From assembly GCA_025642065.1 (NCBI GenBank), contig JAODUP010001057.1, forward strand, positions 56,450-120,449: 64,000 bases of DNA, given 5' to 3'. The position numbers and the translations under genes were made by a program. This DNA comes from Paralvinella palmiformis (Eukaryota > Annelida > Polychaeta > Terebellida > Alvinellidae). Below the pieces are notes generated by a model that saw nothing but the letters and a program-made list of their open reading frames with translations, searched no databases and was not told the origin of the DNA. How positions within the stretch are numbered: position 1 is the first letter of the stretch; every line of letters starts with the position of its first letter. Positions 44,410 to 57,806 of this stretch are shown here, one piece after another.

Positions 44410-46774
44410 TATGCCCAAGTGTAGAAAAATACAATTCATTTATGCTAGTAGACATCGAAAAGGTGCTGCCAACCTTTAGATCGTGAAACGATACCAAAAT
44501 CCTTCCCCTGGAATCCAGACAGATGCCGGTTGGCGTCACCCTAGCAGCTCCTACTTCTAATCCCGGGAATGACAACAGATGCGATCCGTCACAGGTGTAT
44601 ATGTTCACCTTCGAGCCGTCGCTGTCGGACACAATCAGCCTGTCCAACTTATCCACGGCCACGAAACACGGATCAGACAAGTCCCCGGCTCGGGAGCTGG
44701 GACTAGTGTTACGTTGCCAGAGCAGATGACCCTGTTGGCTGAAGCAGCAGATAGATGTTTTCGTTGGCCTCTCTACGTCGTCTGACAGTATTGCCACGAT
44801 AAGCCCATCCAGTGTCACGGTCAAGCTGACCAACGTGTCGTACCCGGGAGGAAACGTGGCGCCGACGAAGTTCACGTCCGTGCCGTCGGCGTCACCGTCG
44901 AAAACGGTCAGCACCATGTCGTTGCCCTTCGCCTCAGGCTTGTAGCCGATCACCTTGTAGCCGTTGTATCGGTTCAGGCCGAAGGTGCAGCAGCGACCAG
45001 CGAAGCCTGATAGGCCGACCATCAGAGGTGCCAACTTGCCGTCGCAGTTCAGCTTGTGGATTGTGTACCCTTTGCCGATGTCGGTGAAGAGCAGGTCCTT
45101 TGAGTTGGGTAAGAAGTGCGCGTCACGCGCCTGGACCGCCTTGTTCCATACGACTTTGATGCGGAATGTCCGGTTCTGTCTGATCTGTTGGACTTCGGCT
45201 AGCTCGGACTCGCTGACTGGGATACCCATGTTCAATTTGCCTGCGTCGGGGATTGTTCCCAGCGTGTACTTGCAGTCGGTGATCCCGAAATCGCGGTGGT
45301 CTTTGGCGGGGAACGATACGCCGGAGAACCTCTTCTGGATGACGGTAATCGGAAAAACGGCCGGTACGACGTGACTGTGGGGCGGAAGTGGATACATGCT
45401 GGTGTCCACTTTGAGCTGTATGTCCTGCATGATGGCTGTGGCTCGGTCGACCTGCCGCTCGACGACGTTCATCTGTTCCTTGACCAGGCCGTGGTACCTA
45501 TCAGAATTATCGACCAACTCCTGGCGCTTCTCCTGCAGGTACCTGATGTGGCTGTCGATGCTGCGGATGATCAGCATGTTCGTCTCGCGCCGGTTTAGCT
45601 CGGTTACCTCGTACCCCTTGGTGAGGCCGCGCTTCTGGGCGAGCAGCTCTTTCAGGATGGACTTCACGTGCCGGCCGAAACCCCGGGCGGTGTCGTCTTC
45701 ACGTTCAGTCGCCGTGAAGTCGGTCATCTTGTGCTGGCTGTGCTGCTCCATGAGGCAGGCCTTGCAGACCGGGGTGCAGCACGTCACGCAGAAGAACCGT
45801 ATCAGTTGGTCGTGGGCGCGACAGAGCACCGTGCGCAGGTTGTTGTTGCTTAGCCGGGCCAGGACATGCTCGCGGTCGGGCGAGTGCTCCTGGTGGATCT
45901 TGGTGCAGGCGGCGCATACTAGACAGCCGCAGCTGATGCAGTAGCTGGTCGCCGAGATGTACTTCTGGCCGAGCTTGCATATGCTGCAGAGATTGTTGAC
46001 GTCGTTCGACGTGTTGCTGTGCACGTCGTCGTCGTAGCTGCTCCCACCTTCCGAAGTGTGCACGTCGAATTCATCGTCGAAGGGCTTGTCGCTTAGCGTC
46101 GACATCAGCGGGTTCTGAAGAGGCAGACGGACATCGACGAAGTCGTCGTATAAGTGGCCCGTTTTGTCGTCATGATTCAGCGCCATGGACAGGGTGGCCG
46201 TAAACACTTCGGTCGGGTTCATAACAGCATCGATCACCGGAAGTTCATCCATCTTCCGCGAATCATCGCCAACAACGACATTTGCCGAACTCTCGGTTGA
46301 TGAGTCGGTCTCTTCTGATTCGTCGCTTGGAATGAAGCTTTTCGAGTTCTCCACGAAAGATTCCTTCTTCTGCTGTTCATCTGTTGGTATCATGTTCTTA
46401 GAGCTTTCAGTGAAGGCTATGCTTTTTTCCACAAAATTAGACTTAATTTGAGTTTCTTCGGCGGTGGAACCTTTTGCTTCGACCGAATTGGCAGATTTGA
46501 CTGTTCGCTGATTTTCCGACGGTAGCCGTTCCAGGCCATCGGCTGGCATCTGGAAGCTTTTCAGACAAGTTGGACATTGGTTGTGTTTGGTGGGCTTCGG
46601 ATTTCCGTCTTCTTCGTAACGATTGCTTATGATGCGTGCCAGACATTTGACGCACACCACGTGACCGCATGGAAACAGTCTAGGAGCAATCGGCGTCGTC
46701 TTGCAGACAGTACACTGCACTTTGTCGCTCCGATCTTCCATTGTTCGTTGAAGTATCTGCAGTACATTATCCAT
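44039..46774 (-). CDS. TRIM-type RING/B-box/NHL-like protein, two coding exons, 819 aa
   Basis: A probable E3 ubiquitin ligase of the TRIM family with a C-terminal NHL-like beta-propeller. CDS exons are 46774-44474 and 44197-44039, joined in phase 0 at CTAAAG/GTTGGC and ttttatattttag. The RING uses C21, C24, C36, H38, C41, C44, C67 and C70. An acidic Ser/Glu-rich linker fills 71-260. B-box 1 starts at C263/C266, B-box 2 at C318 (with H321, C329, C332). A coiled coil covers about 360-460. NHL-like blades include DPCFVAVDKLDRLIVSDSDG, GICLDSRGRILVSF and, in exon 2, LFTPNGNFIRHV. The domain order resembles TRIM2/3/56-type proteins, but orthology is not claimed. Met12 (MEDRSDK) is an alternative start, since a ctgcag just before it could be an acceptor. 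The exon is markedly GC-richer than its flanks. Confidence 0.92.
44474..46774 (-). CDS. TRIM-type gene, main coding exon
   Basis: It encodes residues 1-767: RING, acidic linker, both B-boxes, coiled coil and most of the NHL-like propeller. The open frame formally runs on to 44333, but that extension translates intron and a (TA)n tract (repeated IY residues). The frame returns to the family fold only if spliced at 44474. Confidence 0.92.
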
Positions 46775-46829
46775 GTAATATACGAATTAACTATATGTAC
46801 TAACCAATTGTAGTTAATGGCCATTCAAG

Positions 46830-48584
46830 TTATAACTATATGGTGGGTCACGGGTGGCAATTTTATTAATAATACATGGATGATGGGGGGGGGGGGTCTG
46901 AACAATAGAAAAATTATGGATGGTAGGTAGACTAGAAAAATGGTCGGTTTTGTGCAAATTTATGTCTGGTGGTGGGTGGGTGTCAGAAATTGAACACCGT
47001 GTACAATTTATGTAGAATCACGAAGAAATTAATCTCATCGGAGATAATGAAACAGTTTAACCAGAGAGTTATGACCAGAGAATGGATTGATAAAATCAAT
47101 GAAATATTTTTGGTATAATTTGAGATTTCCCACTGTGAACACTCCTTTAATTAAGTATATACTAGTGGAATGAATGTAGACTTTTATGTAACTTCATAAG
47201 AATTTAAAATATCGGGATTAACTGCACCTACGTGCTGAATTATTACCGTGTGAACACAATATTATGGTTTTGTTGTCCACAGTGAAGCCTGATGTAAAAA
47301 GATCTAGTATCCCCCAAGATAAATGTTATTCGCCAGATATGTCTGAATCTAATGGCATCAAGCCCACTGTGTTTTGCCTAGTCGGACCTTTTAACCTGAT
47401 TTTTAGGCCACATAGTCCACTCGGATGCTGCCTAGTATAACAATTTATCTGGGGAACACTATAATGCCCAATGCCGAAATAGCCAATTCCTCCAGGGGAC
47501 AATATATCCTTATACTTCAGTTTCTAGGCTTACAACAAATCACTAACTAAAACACAATCTAAGATGAATATTATCACAAATGCATACTACTAGAATGATT
47601 ACAGATCATGTACATAAAAGATATTTATTAGCAAACCTGCATAAAGTGTATTAATCTGAATTTAAAAAAATATAACTAACTTTGTGCATGACATACAGAA
47701 TGAGACTACTTGATAAAACGGGAGCATATCAAATACAGATGCCATATTTAACGGTGAATATTAGAGCGAGCTAAGTTTTAAATTAAGGGTGGTTGGGTCC
47801 AATAAAAAATAAATCTTTGGGGTCTAGCAAAACAATTAAATTGTCTGTGATGGGGGTAGTAAAAAGTGCCTATCAATTATTTTTGGAATATCCCAAATCT
47901 AATAGTTGTTCTATAATAATAATTATTTTCGAGTCGGAAAACCGACGACCCCCCCATACACACACTCTCTCTGTGTGTGTGTGTGGCGTATGCGTGCGAG
48001 CGTGTCCAAAATGATAGCTATTCCAAATTCTAAGTAATAAGAGTAACAGACCTTGTGCACTTTCCTATTTGAGGCAATAAACCACGTGGATAACAGACAT
48101 TTATTAAATTATTATCGTTATATAAACATCACTTGAAAGTACTAAATCCACATGAAAATGAACATCAACTGTAATTAGAGCTTTCTCGGTGTGTTCCTTG
48201 TTGCTGTTGTCCTATCGCCTTACCATTCACTTAGTTTAATATCAAGTATGAGTCAAATTCGTTGCGACAACCTAAATTATAAAACCAGAGAGTACTCTTG
48301 CTCATTGAAACAGATTTTCTTCTCGTCGAGTACGATGGCGACACAGTGCGCTGTTCCAACTGTCACACATTTCCCCTCAACGTGCACAACACGTGGGCTG
48401 TTCCAAAAGGTTTTAAAGCGGGGGTATGTCCAGCAGACTGATAACTGATAACAAAGTAGTTACATTTGGGACATATCATGTCGCTATAGAAACAGAATAG
48501 TTATATTTTGGCCATAACATATCGCTTTATTATTTTAACCGAAAATTTTACTCGCCCACAGGAAGACTAAAACAGAATATTTAC

Positions 48585-48632
<48 letters not shown>

Positions 48633-49014
48633 ATGCATATGAAGAGCTTATGTTAAATCTCTAACATATGAAGTGATCCTTAAAAATCGCATATGGAAAA
48701 TATTTACGTAAATTTCCATATATCGGAAAACCCGCAGAACATTTAATGGCTTAGTGGCAAATATAATCTGTAGACTAATTAAGAAAAAAGAACAACAACG
48801 AAAAACAACAACATTGACGTAGGTAACTCACACAAATTGGTTTATTCCCATTAAAATTTTAAATGTCTGTCCCAATATTAGCACCAGAACACATATACGT
48901 ATTACGCAATAACTACGTAGCCATTGTTTACGCCGATTTTAAATACCAATGACCAATCTGCCAGAAATGGCTGCAATGGATTTAACTAATTTAATTAGAT
49001 AATTAATAATTATG
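46830..49014. other. region upstream of the TRIM gene, no other gene recognised
   Basis: AT-rich with a (TA)n tract at about 48590-48628. Open frames of up to 85 codons have no domains. The TRIM promoter is not identified. Confidence 0.45.
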
Positions 49015-49310
49015 CCTCTATCCTAGTGGGTGAGAGCGTGTGACTTTCTTATTCACGGTCATGCTGTGTGGGAGGTCGGAGGTTCGAATCCCGGCCGTGG
49101 CACTATAGATGGGGGAGTTTTCTCATCTAACAAGGCAACTGGCGAGGTTTTCTCCGCTGAATATGCTATATGTTGTTAATTCTAAATTTATTTAAAATTA
49201 GTGCCCGTGGTGAAGCAGTAAATTACCATTACCGACCATGTACGTCTCCCTCATTTGAGGGAGATAATCCATGTAAAATAACTATTAACCATTTCGGACA
49301 TTATAATTAT
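49015..49310 (+). mobile_element. SINE family 2, full-length copy
   Basis: tRNA-like head with tcctagtgggtgagagcgtg and B-box ggaggttcgaatcccgg. Then ggcactatagatgggggagt, caaggcaactggcgaggttt, cagtaaattaccattaccga, gtctccctcatttgaggg and an end in ccatttcggacattataatt. It is the best-preserved copy. Confidence 0.85.
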
Positions 49311-49772
49311 CACGGTTCTTAATGACATGTCTTATTACACGTAAGTACATGTTCACATTGTTGCTATCATATCTGTATAGAAAGCGTTGTTCTGAAATGA
49401 TGAAACAGAATCGTCTTTACGATTTTGAACAATCGCAGTAAGATTAAAAACGCATTACTCATCGTAATTACGTAGTAATCATGAAACTTTGAACTCTTAT
49501 CTCTGTTGATCACAGATCAGATTATTTTGGTGACAGGAAACTTTGGCTATTTCGTCATTTCAAAAATGTTGGCGACATCAAAATAAGGTGTATGTTGGTA
49601 CCTTGGATTTATTTTTTTAGGGGAAAATCAGGCGCGACGACATGTGAGGGTGCGAATGATAATTGTTCCGTTAAAAAGGAAATATTTCTGTGATTTATTT
49701 ATGTATTGATCAGAGCATATTTTCTGTTTTTTTCTCTCTCCAGTTTCTAACAACATGCTAGCAACAAGGCGC

Positions 49773-49774
49773 GT

Positions 49775-49858
<84 letters not shown>

Positions 49859-50183
49859 ACATATATATATATATGAGAGCGCCCGAGTTCACGCCCTCAC
49901 ACACACACACAGAGGTTTACCTTTAACCGTTTATAGACTGATCCCTATTTTGGGCTGAGTGAAAATACTATTATTTCTGTTATTGTCGGAGGTATTAGAA
50001 TTATTATCATAATAGATATTATATGTACTGATATATATTCTTTATTTCCTGTTATAGCTGCGTTATATATGTACTAATATATAAAATTTGTTTTCTATTT
50101 AGGTAGTAGTCGTTTGATCATAATTCTGTAAGAATTATAAACATCACGAAAACCTGAGCCCACGCCTTTATTATATGTAACAT

Positions 50184-50281
<98 letters not shown>

Positions 50282-50335
50282 ATACACGCGCTCACTCGCG
50301 CGCACTCACGCACACACCCACACACATACACCTTA
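49773..50335 (+). repeat. composite block: (CA)n, (TA)n, 80-bp unit, 242-bp repeat, (CA)n
   Basis: In order: CA (49773-49858), TA (49861-49874), the unit shared with 16481-16560 (to about 49948), the 242-bp repeat shared with 14734-14975 (49945-50186), then CA to about 50280 with a degenerate tail. The arrangement suggests nested or microsatellite-anchored insertion. Confidence 0.8.
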
Positions 50336-50910
50336 TTTAAATAAATGCTAACAAAAGTTTTCTTAAAGAATAACCATCATAGGTCTTCACGAAGTTTAAA
50401 CAACAAATACGACTACACTATCTGATTTAAAGTTTTGCAAATCAGAACGTTTTGGCGACAGATTATTATTATTATTTTTTATTAAAGATCATTTTTATTG
50501 TTACGCCCTTTTACAAAGTAAGCCAGTTATTTGTTAATAAAGCTGCCATGAGAAGTTTTACATGTAGTTAAATTCCAGGGAGTTGTTAACATTTAATAAA
50601 CTTAGAACATCAGAGGTGTGTTCCGAAACTCTCTTTTCGCTAACAAACATGGCGGCCAGTTTCAGCCAATCAGATAAGAGGCAGTTGCTTGTAATTTGTA
50701 CCATTATTTCGTTATTGTTGTTGTACGATGCACAAAACCGTATTGGAAATCATTTGGCATTTCATTATTTATTATCAATTATAATCTATTGGCGCCAAAT
50801 AGTAAACTTTTGATTATAATCAATTATAAAATACGCACGTAAATATGGGAATCATCTAACTTGTTCGAGATTATGAATCCACTTTAAATATTTGCCAGTG
50901 AGAAAAAAAA

Positions 50911-52014
50911 GTAATAAACTCATCACCAGTAATAAACTCATCAGCAGTAATAAACCCAGTAGCAGTAATAAACCCAGCAGCAGTAATAAACTCATCAGCA
51001 GTAATAAACCCAGCACCAGTAATAAACTCATCAGCAGTAATAAACCCAGCACCATTAATAAACCCAACACCAGTAATAAACTCATCACCAGTATTAAACC
51101 CACCACCAGTAATAAACTCATCACCAGTAATAAACCCAGCACCAGTAATAATCTCATCACCAGTAATAAACCCAGCACCAGTAATAAACCCAGCACCAGT
51201 AATAAACTCATCACCAGTAATAAACCTACCACCAGTAATAAACTCAGCACCAGTAATAAACCCAGGACCTGTAATAAACTCATCACCAGTAATAAACTCT
51301 GCACCAGTAATAAACTCAGCACCGGTAATAAACTCATCACCAGTAATAAACTCATCACCAGTAATAAACCCAGCACCTGTGATAAACGCATCACCAGTAA
51401 TAAACTCATCATCGGTAATAAACCCATCACCAGTAATAAACTCATCACCAGTAATAAACCCAGCACCTGTAATAAACTCATCACCAGTAATAAACCCAGC
51501 CCTTGTAATTAACTCATCACCAGTAATAAACTCATCACCAGTAATAAACTCACCACCAGTAATAAACTCACCACCAGTAATAAACCCACCACCAGTAATA
51601 AACTCATCACCAGTAATAAACCCAGGACCTGTAATAAACTCATCACCAGTAATAAACTCAGCACCATTAATAAACTCATCACCAGTAATAAACTCATCAC
51701 CAGTAATAAACCCAGCACCTGTGATAAACTCATCACCAGTAATAAACCTAGCACCAGTAATAAACCCAGCATCAGTAATAAACTCATCATCGGTAATAAA
51801 CCCATCACCAGTAATAAACTCATCACCAGTAATAAACCCAGCACCTGTAATAAACTCATCACCAGTAATAAACTCAGCACCAGTAATAAACTCAGCACCA
51901 GTAATAAACTCACCACCAGTAATAAATTCACCACCAGTAATAAACTCAGCACTAGTAATAAACTCATCACCAGTAATAAATTCACTACCAGTAATAAACT
52001 CAGCACTAGTAATA
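50911..52014. repeat. 18-bp minisatellite, about 61 units
   Basis: The unit is taataaactcatcaccag with variants (cccagcacc, cccaccacc, cccaggacc). A block starting catcatcggtaataaaccca recurs after 378 bp (51407 and 51785), i.e. 21 units, showing segmental duplication. Frames remain open on both strands because the unit is six codons long. Confidence 0.97.
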
Positions 52015-52019
52015 CCTCT

Positions 52020-53309
52020 AGAACTATTTTTTCTTTAAAATCATCTGCGTTGGATATAATATTGTATTTTTAGGTCCACAAAGTATGTTTGGAAACATAG
52101 AGGGAAAAACGAGCACACATGACCATTTAATACGACATCATTATTTGTTTGATTTGAATCATGTCTGAAATATCATGTTCTCATCCTGGTTTACGTCTCA
52201 AGAGAAGTATCTCCACAACGAATTGATGAACAATGGGATTAGCTCTTGTTCTCACGAAACTAACGCCATCTTTTGGAGAGAAAATCACTTTGTTATCTTC
52301 AAGGTCATTTATTAAAAATGGCATTCCGACAGTCCCATCTCTGAACTATGACTGCAAACATATTAAATATAATTGGATGAACTTCCCTTCCCCCAAACCC
52401 TATCCCTGATATAAACAAATATAGGGGGAGAGGGGGGTGTTTAAGCCCAAAGATCTAAGTATGATATTCCATGATTTTTTTTTTTGGGGGGGGGGGTTGT
52501 CGGGCAGTGATCTGGAAAAATTTATGTATCCGCAAATCGAAATATCAGAATATGACAAATAAACAACAGTTTTCTCTATTTTTCTGTATATTTCGAAACA
52601 TAAAGCAGCACCCAGCCGTGATATTGAATATTTATGCCAGCCATCGAACGTACTATGGTGTTCTACTTTATGTAACATACAGTATCAAACCGAACAGAGC
52701 CGTAATACCGATACATTCTGTAAAACGATTAAGTCGCACGTAAATTTACCTTCAGTTTGTCTTCGAGATCAGCCACAGAATCGAGGAAGCCGTCGCGTTA
52801 TGTTCCGCGTTCCAGGGATTTAATCATCTGACATTAGTTTGCCGTAAATCATATCTATTCGCTGATTGAAGTACAACGGCTAGAGTTCGTTTGACAGGTG
52901 TGAGTGTTCAGATAAGGTACGACGCCAATCTGACACGGGCCGTTTATCTATACCGAGTACAGCGTCTCCTTCAGGTGTGGATCATTATATTGGTCAAAGC
53001 TCAGGAACACCTGATAGAGAATAAAAACACAATGATCTGGAGATAATCGAAGTGGGACGATAAGAAGCTTGTTGACGGAGACAGTTAGTGATGTCGCCGC
53101 ACCTTATTGGCCACGCGGCGCAATTGTTATTGGGTCAGTGAAAAGGGCGGATGTCGGCGTATGTATGTATGTGCTCATTTGGGGAGTGTGTGGTGTGCGG
53201 TGTGTGTGTGTGTGTGTGTGTGTGTAGAGGGGGTATGCGGGAACAGCGATAATTAGGTCAATTTTCTTTCTTCTTTTAAATCGTTGAAAAAGGCACCAAT
53301 AACACACTC

Positions 53310-53346
<37 letters not shown>

Positions 53347-53672
53347 TACACAGTAAGCTAGATGAACAAAGCGCACACCCACTGGCATATTGGGGTTTGG
53401 TCGAGTAATGCCTTTAAATAGCTGACGACAATAAGAATTCTGTACTACTACTGCTCCTACTACTACTACTACTACTGCTAATTATCATCAGATTGTTTCG
53501 CGTAAACATGAACTATGAAGCTCGATTTATCTGTAAATCGACGTTGTAAAGATGTTATATATACGTTGTATGGACGTTGTATGAACGTTACCCAGGATCC
53601 GCTCATAGAAGTAACTTTTTAACTTAGCTACCACCAACCCGATATCATCATCACATCATGATATTAATCATA

Positions 53673-53718
<46 letters not shown>

Positions 53719-54830
53719 AGGAATGTCTATAATAGCAGTTGAATCCCTACTTTGTACTTCTTAAGCGTCATACCTGTGGAATAAACATCTTAACAAGCAG
53801 TTGTTTATGTTTTGTTTATGTTTAATATTTGAGTCATTTATGGAAGTCAATGATATAATTAGTTATGTTTGGCTTTGTACGCACTCTTCCTCGAATTGTT
53901 GACTTGTGGGATGCTTCCTTATTGAGAATTATCATTCAATCAGATGTCCTAAATATGACCAGCTTTTAAACAAAGTACTAACTGAATGACTGATGGCTGA
54001 CTGCTACAGTTAGCCACTGACTCTTTGACCGATTGAGTGAGTGACTGACTGACTTATCGACTGGCTGAATGACTTACTGAATGACTCATTGACGTTTGAC
54101 TCACTCACACTGGTAATTGTTCATTGAAAATGGAATGTTAAACAATCGTAACGCTAACGGAGTACTTTAATAAAAACGATTCGCCAGATGGCGGCGGTAT
54201 AACACAATTTGTGTTGTAGATTTTCGCTCAAAAGTTGTTAACTTCAAGACGTATATTGTTTAATATTTTCCAAAATCATAGTAGATACAGGATTATTTAA
54301 TTTGTTTAATAATTTAATTAGTCATCATATTTAACTTAATTTAATTTTATCTATACAGCTTCCAAAAGAAGAGAACGTATATATTATAATTCGATTTATA
54401 ATATTACAGTAATTACAAAATATTACATAAAATCAGTCAGTTATAATATCACAATTTGAATAGATTATAGGTGTATTAAAAACCGCATCAATAGTATATT
54501 AAGAACATAACGATTGTAAGGATCATTCCTTAATAACAGTATTAGGAACACTGTTGGTTATGACATCAAGTGCATCATAACGTTCCTTCATATTATTGCA
54601 ACACAACTTAATACCAGTGTGAGTGAGTCAAATGCTTAATTAATATTTAATTGAATCCAGTGAGTTTTATAAAATTTGTTCAAACCTAGACCAGCTTTTG
54701 GCAATCGTATTTGTAGGTTTCCATATCACTAAGAGCTTTAAAGCTTTAGCTCTACCATTACATGCATACCATAGTTTAAAACTGGTCTAATGGCCGAATT
54801 GCAAATGAATGAAATAATATCACTGTCTGC
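52020..54830. other. no recognisable gene; several microsatellites
   Basis: GT at about 53200-53225, CA at 53310-53342, TAC near 53446-53478, TA at 53683-53714 and CTGA-type repeats near 53985-54110. Open frames of up to 92 codons are unsupported. Confidence 0.5.
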
Positions 54831-57770
54831 ATTAGCATTATTAAATCCTGTTCCTTTGAGAGTACTAAATGCTCTTCTACATGCTTCAATTCTATATTTA
54901 ACATTTTCATTTGATTCTCAGGAGAACAATGTCACTCCCAAATATTTCACACGTTCACTTTCAGTGAGTTTGACCACACTCAGTGACGATTCAGGATGTG
55001 GGCTCAACGTACCTTTACCAAACATTACCCATTCTGTTTTCACTTGATTGAAACATAGCCCACGATTCGCTATGTACCTATTTGCAACATCGTTCATATA
55101 TTGTAAGCCAGTAACAGACAGATTGGTTAACATCAGGTCGTCAGCATAAATAAATACACCAAAAACACATATTGATACAGATACCTTTTCATTTATTAAA
55201 TCTTATATGAAACAAATTGAAAAGAAAGGGAAGGCTGAAGATATATGCCCTTGACGCGTTCCCTTACACACGTTAATTGGTTTACTCAAACCAGAGCCCC
55301 ATTTAATATGCTCAATAATATTCGTATAAAGGTTTAACATCATTAACCAGCAATGATCAGGAATTACACCAATGGCCTTCTTAAACAAGAGATCACGAGG
55401 CACAGCATCAAATGCTTTCCCTGTATCCAGAGAATAAATAAAAACCGTTGATCCAACCTTGGTATATAATATTATATCACATCATTAGCCATCGATACTG
55501 AGTAAAACCAGACTGTAAATCGCTAAGCTCACGGTTAAGTGATACACTGAGGACATAAAATTCGAGCAATTTTGAGAATGTATCTGATATGGCTACTGGT
55601 CTATAATATTTTACAACGGTTGGATCAAGGGTTGAATTATTATGTAGGGAACCAGTACTCTCCTTTCATAAATGAATCAGATACAACACCAAACATGTAA
55701 CATAATGAGGACATCACAATGATGTAAACTGACGAGCGTGGATTCTGACATTACCTATCCATTAAAAACCCAATTTTCAGAATATCACATTTGTTTTGAA
55801 CTCTAAGTTTAGCATCAGATATAACGACAGTAATTTTGTTAGAAATATCAAATTTGTGCTGAAATGTTCATGGAACTGTACTATGTCGGTATTTGTATCA
55901 TTTTGGGAAACATCATGCTTAGTCCTATGAATTCAATTCCAAAAGTTCTTTAAATTATTAGACGTGTACAGCGTATTGAGATGAGATAATACACAATTGA
56001 GTTTACTGTTCGTAGCTTTGTCAAAAGGTATATTTATATGCCCCTTTTCGCTGCTTTGCAGGAGACCTACACTTGATTGTTTCGAGACCTACCGCATGAT
56101 AAGGCTCGTAATATTGTCAATATTCATATTTTGTAACGACATTGCAGGTTCAGTACCGTATTGACTGTATGAAGAACCTCAGTCATCTGTCATCTGACCA
56201 TTTTGTTCTTGAATTATGTCATCATAAGTATGATTTTATGTCATTGAATAACAGATAATTTAACAACTGTACTTAACCGATAGTAATCTACTTAACGGAT
56301 AGTAATCTGCATAGGATATGCATTAAAATATGTATATGATATATTTTGCATATAATTAAAATTAGAAACTACCAAAATGGTCAGAAAACAAACAACTGTA
56401 CTTGGTACAAGGATGTTGTCTGTACCAGTATCTGGATAGCGTATTACCTCGAGGAAGAGCCGTATTCAAATCGCCCACGATCAACATTGGAGAAGCATCC
56501 ATGAGGTCTATCGTCTACTACAAGACATCTAGAATCTCATTATACCTCAATATGGTCAATATGACCATTAGGATGAAGATTAATTGACACCAAATATTGT
56601 TAATATAATCTTCACTCTGACCATCAGTTGCACCCAGGTGATTCTATCAGAGTCAGTAACAATGAGCTTATAGATGATGCCCCTCACTCTGTTGGTAATA
56701 AATACAACATTGCCGTATGAGCGGCCAACTAGTAGTTCTTCAGGATTAACATCGGATTTTATGAGAACCCATCTGTTAGTTTCACTAAACGTTCTTCAAA
56801 ACATGATAACTCGTGAGGTGCGAGTCAGTGTTCGGATAAAAACATCAAATCACAGTCATTAGCACCAATATTATTGTCCATTAGTTCATAAAAAGATTCC
56901 AAACTCACACATGTTATAATGTGAAACATTGGGTATTCAGTAACTTTTGTAATACAAGTAACGATATGACTGTTGGTGAGCGTAGCGGGACGCGTTATGA
57001 CTAGGTCGTCAGGACAGTATTCAAGTTTCTGATGCTGGTAACGAGGATGACAATCCTAATGGTCTGAGGACAGAGAGCCTCGAGTACGACCATACTTCTC
57101 TCCTTGTTTGGATTGTGGTTCGTGACAGAGTTAAGTTGTCTTGATGACTCCGAGAAGCGACGAGGCTAACCCTGACTATATATGTGGAATTTCTCTCTAT
57201 CTGGTCGAATGGGGACACCACTATGCCAGTCTTCCACATAAATAGCATCTTCCTCAGGCACGGATTCGAAATAGACACATAATGAAGCCTAGCCAGTAAA
57301 CTTGCAATGGTAACTGATCTGTGATATGGGATACCAATGTCCTTGAGGTGACCTCTGACGTCGTTGATAGTGGTCGGAGCATTTAGCATCCAAAAATAGA
57401 CATAACAGACCCTGCTCTCACTATTTCTACTAACCTCTCAAGTAATACAGAAATCACGAGATACGGATCCTTTAATCTCAGGTCGATATAATGCACGACC
57501 ACTTGTCCCACGGCGGATCTGGCGTCTTTGGTTTCTCTGTAGTCGAAATTGGTCAATTTGTTCATTTTGTTGGACATCTGATGTTCCAGCGTATTCGTTT
57601 TGATCACTTGTAGTTTTTTGTGTGTAAGTACATGGCCATTATTAGGCTGTGCTGTTGTAGACTGAGGCTGTTCTGTCTCATTGTTGGTACGTACTGTCGC
57701 CTCTTGCGTGTAATCATTGACCTGAGAAGTAGCTTGAATTTGGGTCACATAATCTTCACTCAATTACAGT
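54830..57770 (-). mobile_element. decayed non-LTR retrotransposon A (endonuclease remnants plus reverse transcriptase)
   Basis: Reading the minus strand downward: ORF1-like frames (57763-57383, 57389-57021), endonuclease-like text around 56900-56400, then a linker with FWN and HDVSQND. The RT reads YYRPVAISDTFSKLLE (about 55600), SLDTGKAFDAVPRDLLFKKA (about 55430-55370), KGTRQGHISS (about 55270), FIYADDLML with intact YADD (about 55150) and ESERVKYLGVTL (about 54960). Several stops and frameshifts make it inactive. Confidence 0.75.
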
Positions 57771-57806
57771 GACCTTGTCCTTGACAGTTCCATGGCGTAA
57801 CTCTGG

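Noticed and set aside
44523..45980. Plus-strand and alternate minus-strand frames up to 182 codons
   Set aside because: They are shadows of the GC-rich TRIM exon and show no domains.
50852..52038. Four frames of 165-219 codons on both strands
   Set aside because: All are phases of the 18-bp minisatellite.
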